A program made the translations under genes and the position numbers. A stretch of DNA of 64,000 nt from Agelas oroides (taxonomy: Eukaryota; Porifera; Demospongiae; Agelasida; Agelasidae). The notes under the pieces are model-generated. The model was given only the letters and a program-made list of their open reading frames with translations, was not told the DNA's origin and did not search any database. The DNA lies in NCBI GenBank assembly GCA_949130485.1, contig OX422192.1, positions 8,933,980 to 8,997,979 on the forward strand. Direction: 5' to 3'. Below are positions 23,301 to 64,000 of the stretch, one piece after another (the stretch's first letter is position 1; the number at the start of each line of letters is the position of its first letter).

Positions 23301-26067
23301 AATCTCATTAACACTCTCTCCACTGAAGTTTCAGCATTTTTGATTAGTTGCACTGTCTGCCAAAGCAAGGCATGTTTCGCTCAACTGAACGAGCCAATGA
23401 TATTAGTGCCACATCATGCAAGAATTGAAAACCAGCCAATCAAATAACACTATATCATAACCATTGCCTTGGCGATGCAGTCACACTATATAGTGTGGGG
23501 CTCGCTGAGGGTGACGCCAATCATAATGGTGTGGGGCTCGCTAAGGGTGACGCGTTCAGTATATTACACGGAAGATGGGTATGAGATTAAGAGTAACAGT
23601 GATAACTTATTCTTACGTGTTGGGCAGTTTGATCAAGTCGCATAAACTGTGACATTCTCGGCTCCTCCCTCCACTCACAGGATATGGAGTTTAGCGGGGA
23701 TCTATATGCCTTCAACATGGAGACACACATGTGGAGAAAACTTCCTAATAAGGTAGTGTAGCTCATCATAGCTTCATAGCTTTGTTCCCCAGGCCTCTGG
23801 TTAGGGACTGACTGTAAGGCTGGGGACAATTTGTAGGATCATAGTGTTATTTGTTCTTTACTGAGTAACTCAACCTGTGCTTTCCCTCACTCTCCCTCCT
23901 CCCTCTCTACCTCTCCTCTCTCTCCCTCTTTTCCTTCTCCCCTCCTTCCTCCCCCCCCCCACAGGGTCACAAAGTGCAAGAGAGAGACTTCCACACAGCA
24001 ACAGCTGTCAACAACAAGATTGTCACCTTCGGGGGAAGAAGTGTGTTACTTACCACCTCCTCTCTCACATGCACACATGCACACGCACACACACGCTCAG
24101 TAGTCCCTCTCATTTGATCTTCACGCACACAGGTGACTATTTTGCCCCAGTTTTCACGGCTAGTGATGTATACGACCGACGTTTCTACTACTATGATCTC
24201 GGTAGGTAGAAACCATCTTTGTACTCACCTCGAGTTGATAGTTATTAATAGTTATTAGTAGTTATGAATTGGTAGTGCGTAATTGATCTTTGCACTTAGA
24301 ACGTGGAGAGTGGGTGAGGGTGGTGACCAGTGGATACAAGGTCAAAGGTCGTCGAAGCCACTGTGCCGGTGAGTGTATTGCACCAACATAGTAATATGGC
24401 AAGCTGTTTGTTTCAAAATTGTCGATCCGAAAATTGTGTTGTGTGCGGCTCCAGAATCGACTCGATTGTGCTCAGAATCGACTCAATTGTGACAAGAATT
24501 GACTCGATTGTGACAAGAATCGACTCGATTGTGATAAACCGACTCGATTGAAAAAACCGACTTGATTGTGCTCAGAATCGACTCGATTGTGATAAAAATC
24601 GACTTGATTTGGGCCACGTTCGACTCGATTGTCAGCACAATTGACTCGGTCAAAAAACCAACTCGATGCAAAACCATCGACTCGATTGTGTGCCACGTCC
24701 CACTCTGATTCTACCTTGTTTGAGTCAATCCTTCAACAATCAAGTCGATCCTTCAACAATCCAGTTGATCCTTCAGCCAACCATAGCCACACGCCACTTG
24801 ACCACACCCACTGGGCATGCGCAGTAACGCAGTCAGCAAAGCATGCCTCGTGCCTAGTCTCGGAACCAGACCTTCGTGGTTTTCATGGTTCTTGACATTG
24901 TCTGGTTCTCTTTGTTTTTGTCTGCCTGTTTTTAGTGCCACGGGTGACTATCTGAGGTGAGGAGTGATGCAGATGAGTTTGAAGACCAGCCTGCTTTGCT
25001 GACTGCGTTACTGCGCATGCCCAGTGGGTGTGGTCAAGTGGCGTGTGGCTATGGTTGGCTGAAGGATCAACTGGATTGTTGAAGGATCGACTCGATTGTT
25101 GAAGGATTGACTCACACAAGGTAGAATCAGAGTGGAACATGGCACACAATCGGTTTTGCATCGAGTTGGGTTTTTTTGACCGAGTCAATTGTGCTGACAA
25201 TCGAGTCGAACGTGGCCCAAATCGAGTCAATTTTTATCACAATCGAGTCGATTCTTATCACAGTCGAGTCGGTTTTTTCAATCGAGTCGGTTTATCACAA
25301 TCAAGTCGATTCTTGTCACAATCGAGTCGATTCTGAGCACAATCGAGTCGATTCTGGAGCCGCACACAACACAATTTTTGGATCGACAATTTTGAAACAA
25401 ACGGCTTGCCATATAGTCACACTTTCTATTTTGTAAAGCGTGTCTCCAGTCCTGTATTGCCTGAAGAAGACCCCTCGGGATCGAAACGTTGCAAAAAGTA
25501 TGATGAAGTTTTGTGCATTTGAAGAATGCTCAGATTATTCACTCACGAATATCTACGCCCACACAATCTTTGGCCCGAGAGACTGCTTGTTCGAGGTCTA
25601 GACTACCAGAAACACTTTCCACACCCACACACATACTGTCAATGTAACACAATACTATACACACACACACACACATACATACCTCACCTTCACACACATT
25701 CACATGTCCCCTTCTCCGCCCCTTGCACATGCACGTACACTTTTCCAATAACACACACACACACACACATGTTGTACACACACACACATGTACACACACA
25801 CACATACATACCTCACACATTCACATGTCCCCTCCTCACACATATGCACATACTCTTCCCCCAATCATACCCACACACACACACACACACACCACACACA
25901 CACACACACACCACACACACCACCCACACCACACACACCACCCACACCACACACACCATGCCCACACACAACACACACACGCACGCACACACACACCACA
26001 CACACACCACACACACACACACACACAACACACACAACACGCACACACACCACACGCCACACACACC

Positions 26068-26098
<31 letters not shown>

Positions 26099-27112
26099 GC
26101 ACACACACCCACACACGCACACACACACACACACAGCTCGTATTGGTAACAGCATAATCTACTTTGGAGGCTACAATGCAAATCTGCGACGCCATTTTGG
26201 AGATGTCTTCATGGTCAACACAGGTTGGCAGCACATGATCACGTGATCCCAATTTCTTTTGCTCTAAAACAATACCAGCATCTACCGTACATGTAAAAAC
26301 TTATGATACAAACATTCAAATCTGAGGAACAATTGCATTTCACGCATTATTCGCTGTCTATGAATTGCGTAAAGAGTTGGACAAGTTACTGGGTACCCAA
26401 ATTAAGATGACCATTGAATCAGTTCAACATTGTGTGAAACACTGACGTTTTGTTATGAATATTTTGCCGTTCTCCAATTACATCATATCATGCTCGCATT
26501 AAGAACCATACCAGGCTCTATCCCACTTGACATACTGCAAGTAATGGGAAGGTTAGTGGTCGCCTGGCAACAAGGCTACTGCTGGGTCAGTAGTTTTAGC
26601 AGGTTTAGCGGGCACCTGGCAACAAGGCTACTGCTGGGTCAGTAGTTTTAGCAGGTTTAGCGGTCGCCTGGCAACTAGACTACTGCTGGGTCAGTAGTTT
26701 TAGCAGGTTTAGCGGTCGCCTGGCAACAAGGCTACTGCTGAGTCAGTAGTTTTAGCAGGTTTAGTGGGCGCCTGGCAACAAGGCTACTGCTGGGTCAGTA
26801 GTTTTAGCAGGTTTAGCGGTCGCCTGGCAACAAGGCTACAGCTGGGTCAGTAGTTTTGTCTGTTCAATTTTGTCCTCTCCTTCTCCCAGACTCGTGGCAT
26901 ATCACTGAGATTCGTCCCTTTGGCAATGCCCCTTGTCCGAGGAGAAGGGTGGGCTGTGCTCTTGTTGGAAGTGAGCTTGTTATCTGTGGTGGAACCAGGT
27001 AGGTGGAGGGGAGAGGGAGGGAGGGAAGGAGGGAGGGGGAGGAGGAGGAGGAGGAGGAGGAGGAGAGGGAGAAGTAAAAGGAGAAAGTTACTGGGTTTGT
27101 TCTCTCCACGCA

Positions 27113-27143
<31 letters not shown>

Positions 27144-29134
27144 TGCACTGTGTATATAGTCCAATTGAGATTGAGCGTGGGGGAAGGAAGAGAGAGATTC
27201 TTCACGACCACAACGACATGTACATCCTCCACCTCTGTAAGAAGCTCATCACATGATGTCACATGACCAATTGTTGCAGTGTGTACAGTAATGATCACAC
27301 ACTGCTGTAACATGGCATACTCTCCTATATAGTGCCCACCCTGGAGGTACTGTGTATGATGGTGCTGGTCAAGGAGCAAGTCAGCTTGTCCGCACTTCCT
27401 CCGTTCCTCCAAAAGAAAACGTGAGCCGCATCCTCTCCTGTTCCTGCTGTATACATGTACAACTTATCAAGACTTAAAAAAAAACATTAAAAATGTAAAA
27501 AGATGTAGGGATGGCATGCCAAAAAGTATGCAAACAAGGTAGGGATAATGCATGAAAGCAAAGGTCAACGTATTGGCAAAGCCCCATCCCTACATCTTTT
27601 TCACACTACAGTTAGACAGTGCATGGGGGTCTTCTTAAAATGTACCACAAGTTCACAACCTTTACTGGCAGTTCATGGCTATAGCCTTGTTCTCAGGCCA
27701 CTTCGTCCTCCCATGTGGTCTGGGAACGAGGCTAGTATGGTAGCATTATGTTATACGGAACCTCTTCAACAGACTTGATAGTGTCGTTAAAAGTATATGG
27801 CATGGTTTTAGCCCAGGCCACTTTTCTTCTCCCACATGCCGGCTCTAGCAGCATTGCATCAGCTGTATAGTGTGAAAAAGATGTAGGGATGGGGCTTTGC
27901 CAATATGTTGACCTTTGCTTTCATGCATTATCCCTACCTTGTTTGCATACTTTTTGGCATGCCATCCCTACATCTTTTTACATTTTTAATGTTTTTTTTT
28001 AAGTCTTGTTTCTGTACTTTTTTTCTTAGTTACAGTTAGAATCATACTGACAACTGACCATCCTAGCTTTACAGTTCACTATAAAGCTGTGGAGTAGGCT
28101 ATTTTTATTTAACTACAAGTAGGTAACGCCTTACCTACGCTGTGTTCATAAGCCTTGCCCTAGCCTCGTTCCCAGGCCCCGCCCAGCTTTCCGTCGCTTG
28201 CAGTACGGAAAAGCCGTGGACTAATAAGCGACGGAAAGCTGGCCAGGCCTAGGAACGAGGCTACCTCGTCCAATGCTGCGGGGGGAAAAGTGCCCGTTGG
28301 CGATTTTCGCTTGTGTACTAGTCTCGCTTCCAGACCAATGACCGTGGTCTTTGGTCTGGGAACGAGACTTCGTGTGCGCATGCGTACAAAATTAGAAAAT
28401 GGCGTCCTAAGCAACGGACAGCAGTCTCGGAGTGTTGTGAATGGCTTTTGTTGACCAGGGTGAATTTGAAGCTTTGAAGACGCTGGGTGGTCGTAGAGCT
28501 CCGCACTGTGATAAGCATCAGTTTCGTACTAAAATGACAGTGAGTACTTAAACCGTTTGCGAGATATCATTGTTGAACGTAGCGGTCGTAACAAGAAACA
28601 AAGAAAGAAAGAATACGAAAAATGGCACTTTCGCTACCGCACACTTTTGCGTTTAGCTGTCTTCCGCGTGGCTTTTGGCCACTTATATGAGTCTTGCTGA
28701 TCACAAAGGCACCCAAAGAAGACGTATGGGCGCTTAAATGGGTTTTTAACGTATTTGTGGTGAAGTTATACGGCTTTTGCTTAAGTATTGCATATATTGC
28801 ACGTCGGCGCCATCCCTACATAGAGAGAGTCTACCGACTCTCTGATAACAATGTTGACATGTCACTGGCATAGCAACATTTATACAGATGTTACCATAGC
28901 AACATGTATACGGTGATGTTACCATAGCAACATGTATACAGATGATGTTACCATAGCAACATGTATACAGCTGCTGTTGCCATATCAACATGTATGCAGA
29001 TTTGTAGATTTTGGTTGCATTGTTTGCTAAATTTACTGGTTGTCGACATTCTGTGTGACATGTATTTGTTCTGCAGTAAGTCTATCCAGGTGCCCTTTGC
29101 AGCAGCGCGACCACACTACGAGAACCTTGGATGA
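20362..29134 (+). CDS. KLHDC3: KLHDC3-like kelch-repeat protein
   Basis: Exons: 20362-20722, 22069-22176, 22275-22380, 22525-22592, 23145-23260, 23681-23752, 23965-24040, 24133-24201, 24300-24368, 26137-26223, 26890-26998, 27160-27236, 27333-27420, 29077-29134; sum 1464 nt, 487 residues. Residues 1-50 are an Arg-rich then Glu-rich extension not present in the 382-residue human protein. Kelch GG pairs occur in SVGGYH, YMYGGRND, FIHGGF, VTFGGR, IYFGGYNANLRRHF and VICGGTSP, which gives the six-bladed propeller. NRVNHAV, the RRHFGD block and the region after the last blade (TLEVLCMMVLVK) match KLHDC3. In vertebrates KLHDC3 is a CUL2 substrate receptor recognising C-terminal degrons; that function is inferred from family. 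The last exon (19 codons) rests only on phase and a divisible sum; without it, the frame stops at 27422. Introns 1, 9 and 13 hold large foldback elements. Confidence 0.88.
20884..21125. repeat. MITE with CTATAGATGG termini
   Basis: The ends read CTATAGATGGTTTTCA and its near reverse complement, and a second inner block TTCCGGAGGGCAAA is also inverted. The length is about 240 bp, with no coding capacity. It lies in KLHDC3 intron 1. Confidence 0.8.
21785..22035. repeat. 31-bp tandem array of TCTCATTCCCAG units
   Basis: Seven or so copies of a unit starting GGTCTCATTCCCAGACCCTC and ending TGTACAGTACT, the last two partly in inverted arrangement (GGTCTGGGAATGTGACT). It uses the same arm sequence as the palindromic MITEs, here amplified in tandem. 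Confidence 0.9.
22950..23105. repeat. (CCCTCCAT)n tract upstream of KLHDC3 exon 5
   Basis: Pyrimidine-rich octanucleotide-like repeats in the sense strand, part of a longer CT-rich stretch from about 22790 that ends at the acceptor 23144. Confidence 0.9.
24394..25413. repeat. 1-kb foldback element in KLHDC3 intron 9
   Basis: Left arm about 24394-24843 and right arm about 24994-25413 are reverse complements over more than 400 bp, around a unique core of about 150 bp. The outer arms contain tandem units built on AATCGACTCGATTGTG. The ends read TATGGCAAGC and GCTTGCCATA, so flanking TA duplication is possible but hard to separate from the palindrome. No transposase seen. Confidence 0.9.
25630..26135. 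repeat. CA-rich microsatellite before KLHDC3 exon 10
   Basis: About 500 bp of interrupted (CA)n with CACACC, ACAT and CCCA variants, running into the acceptor at 26136. Confidence 0.95.
26557..26860. repeat. 52-bp minisatellite in KLHDC3 intron 10
   Basis: About six copies of a unit containing GCCTGGCAACAAGGCTACTG followed by GGGTCAGTAGTTTTAGCAGG. The array ends about 30 bp before the exon 11 acceptor. Confidence 0.92.
27468..28008. repeat. 541-bp foldback MITE in KLHDC3 intron 13
   Basis: Terminal inverted repeats of about 140 bp (27468-27608 and 27868-28008), starting CAAGACTTAAAA. The core of about 260 bp contains a nested GCCTTGTTCTCAGG palindrome (27682-27734). No open frame of note. 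Confidence 0.92.
28161..28263. repeat. Palindromic MITE in KLHDC3 intron 13
   Basis: Arms starting TAGCCTCGTTCCCAGGCC and closing at GAACGAGGCTA around a short core; same family as 16345-16440. A second shorter copy follows at 28319-28369. Confidence 0.9.
28860..28990. repeat. 29-bp tandem array of X-box-like sites
   Basis: GTTACCATAGCAAC occurs at 28890-28903, 28918-28931 and 28947-28960, with variant copies at about 28865 and 28976. The sequence between the copies is ATGTATACAG-like. Each core fits the RFX X-box. It lies about 90 bp before the last KLHDC3 exon. Confidence 0.85.
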
Positions 29135-29344
29135 CCTTCGGTCACCACCAGCATGAGTAGTCATTATACTTGTGTATATTTACGGTATATTTTATGTCAT
29201 TCACTTTATTAGATTTCATGGTGTCTTTATTTACTATGAGCGAGAACCTGTTTTATGTTTAGTAAACCATGTTGTCATGGAAATACATGTTCTTGTGTAG
29301 TAATCTCAGATTTCGTTTATTCCATTCCATTATAGAAGATTACA

Positions 29345-29890
29345 AGAGAGACCTGCTTGGAGGACAAACAGCCATGTGGCACATAGTTGCATGCTTGTTT
29401 CTAAGAGAGAGAGAGACCTGCTTAGGGACAAACAGCCATGTGGCACATAGTTGCATGCTTGTTTCTAAGAGAGAGAGAGACCTGCTTGGAGGACAAACAG
29501 CCATGTGGCACATAGTTGCATGCTTGTTTCTAAGAGAGAGAGAGACCTGCTTAAGGGACAAACAGCCATGTGGCACATAGTTGCATGCTTGTTTCTAAGA
29601 GAGAGAGAGACCTGCTTGGAGGACAAACAGCCATGTGGCACATAGTTGCATGCTTGTTTCTAAGAGAGAGAGAGACCTGCTTAAGGGACAAACAGCCATG
29701 TGGCACATAGTTGCATGCTTGTTTCTAAGAGAGAGAGAGACCTGCTTAAGGGACAAACAGCCATGTGGCACATAGTTGCATGCTTGTTTCTAAGAGAGAG
29801 AGAGACCTGCTTAAGGGACAAACAGCCATGTGGCACATAGTTGCATGCTTGTTTCTAAGAGAGAGAGAGACCTGCTTAAGGGACAAACAG
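29345..29890. repeat. 65-bp minisatellite downstream of KLHDC3
   Basis: Nine copies of a 64 to 65-bp unit containing ACCTGCTTAAGGGACAAACA and ending in AGAGAGAGAG. A diverged partial copy lies at about 30050-30100. The copies alternate between CTTGGAGG and CTTAAGG variants. It occupies the convergent intergenic region. Confidence 0.95.
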
Positions 29891-30289
29891 CACATAGTTG
29901 CATACTTGTTTGTTTGGAAAGTATTGCTTCACTATACTATATAGCAACAGTGGTTGCTAGGTTACCTGGATCCCTTACAATCATCTTTGAAGTGTCTGAG
30001 AATGTCTGTGCATGTGGCTATAATGTACCTAGAAATTATAAGTCTAAAGAGAGAGACCTGCTAAGGGACAAACAGCCATGAGGCACATAGTTGCATACTT
30101 GGAAAGCATTGCTTCTCTAGTGCATGGTTGCTTGGCTCCCTGGATCACTGTGTGCAACACTGCAACAATTGGTCATGTGACATCACGTGACAAGGTTCTT
30201 ACAGAGGCCTTGAGTCACAGAAACTTAAGTGAATCTAACCCTATGCTCACATAGGCAGAAGTGTCTGGGAATGTCTTATGCATGTGGCA

Positions 30290-30339
30290 AGAGTGCATAA
30301 TGACATCATTTTAATAAAAATGACATCATTATGCACTCT
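30290..30339. repeat. Perfect hairpin between KLHDC3 and the ABCG gene
   Basis: AGAGTGCATAATGACATCAT is followed by a short A/T loop and its exact reverse complement. It contains AATAAA on the plus strand. It could be a transposon remnant or a 3'-end element; its position between two convergent genes is suggestive only. Confidence 0.7.
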
Positions 30340-30687
30340 GCTTGATGTGGCTATAATGTACCTAAAAATCTAAAAAGTACTAATAACTTTCAACCAACAA
30401 TTATTTGACCCTGTAGCCTAATCACCAATCTAGGCGAGTGAAACAACGTTCACTGCTTTGCTCATTTTGAAAGTGAGGTTAGTCTGGTTTGCTTGCGCTC
30501 TTGGCATGTGCACTTTTCAGGGAATGAAACTATACAATACAGGAAAAGTCATGCAATGTACAACCATTAATATCAGGTGACTACATTAAAACACTATCTA
30601 CTATAATGTACAAATAAAAAAGAACAAATAGAGATAAAAAAATTTCATAAGAACAAGATAAAGACAGCGACATGAAGTGAAGAAGTG

Positions 30688-47432
<16,745 letters not shown>

Positions 47433-47943
47433 TACCAGTATTAACTACAACACTACGACATTATTTCTATCACTAATCTATTGACCCGGCCACATGCAAC
47501 TTGTGCTTATAACTGAATTCACGCTTACCAAACGGACTATGAATATAATTAAATCGTGTGGGTGGAACTGAGTGCATTTTTGCAGTTAGATACAATTAGT
47601 GCCAGGATAAAATTGCAAATAATTAAATATTTATAGCTATAACAGTTCTGTTCTCTTGTTCTTGTGAACTTAGTAGTAATAACCAGATCGCTGTGAAGGA
47701 GAAAATGAGGGAGAACATCAAACTTTAAACTTAATTTAGTGCAATTATTATTCAATTAATCAAACACCGAAAAATTGATTGTCTGCTCCTCCCTTGAGGA
47801 GGAAACTTGCTCTCTTTAATATGATGAAGCCTATAGCCTCATCCCCAGGCCCCTACCCTCATCCCCAGGTCCTCTTCTTGTACATGTAGTTCTGGTGTAG
47901 TAAGTATTCAAATTTTGGGCAGGACTCCCAAGAACTTTGGATG
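47433..47943. other. Short gap between XRN2 and the esterase-ABCG gene
   Basis: About 510 bp between the XRN2 stop and the start codon of the esterase-ABCG gene, both on the minus strand. It should hold the XRN2 3' end and the esterase-ABCG promoter. A decayed TAGCCTCATCCCCAGGCCC arm lies at 47834-47853. No gene seen. Confidence 0.5.

Positions 47944-64000
<16,057 letters not shown>

Noticed and set aside
25539..26252. Long open frames of His/Thr or Cys/Val on both strands.
   Set aside because: Products of the (CA)n microsatellite, not genes. The same applies to frames at 3036-3367, 34783-35132 and 60561-60824.

Overview
The window is eukaryotic nuclear DNA from an invertebrate animal. All seven genes are split by spliceosomal introns with GT-AG boundaries (one GC-AG), many exons are only 50 to 200 bp, and the families are animal ones (CoREST, TMEM107, NTPCR, KLHDC3, XRN2, CCP/trypsin-fold proteins, ABCG). 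Introns are dense with microsatellites, minisatellites and short foldback elements. A sponge or other early-branching animal would fit, but nothing in the sequence fixes the phylum.

Layout. 2.4-6.8 kb, minus: secreted trypsin-fold protein whose catalytic His and Ser are both replaced, followed by six CCP/sushi modules. 8.1-10.7 kb, minus: TMEM107, a ciliary transition-zone membrane protein. 10.7-12.8 kb, plus: NTPCR nucleoside triphosphatase, head-to-head with TMEM107 with 59 bp between start codons. 15.1-19.9 kb, plus: CoREST/RCOR corepressor (ELM2, SANT, coiled coil, SANT). 20.4-29.1 kb, plus: KLHDC3-like kelch protein. 30.7-47.4 kb, minus: a 17-exon gene that I join into one 2070-residue protein with a signal peptide, a pectinacetylesterase/Notum-like esterase with intact Ser/Asp/His, a Cys-containing linker, a transmembrane helix, an ABCG half-transporter and a 746-residue low-complexity tail with 18-residue repeats. 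47.9 kb to the right edge, minus: the C-terminal part of the nuclear exonuclease XRN2, whose N-terminal exons lie beyond the window.

I joined exons by hand from homology, splice signals and phase. Coding sums are divisible by three for TMEM107 (423), NTPCR (687), CoREST (1239), KLHDC3 (1464) and the esterase-ABCG gene (6213). The CCP gene has one unresolved phase mismatch.

The genes do not form one pathway; this looks like ordinary compact gene neighbourhood. The points of interest are the esterase-ABC transporter fusion, the inactive protease-CCP protein with unusual domain order, a very abundant family of palindromic elements ending in TAGCCTCGTTCCCAGGC-like arms, repeated RFX/X-box-like palindromes, a mixed two-monomer satellite inside an XRN2 intron, and a strand bias in which CT- and CA-rich tracts sit upstream of 3' splice sites in the sense direction of each gene.
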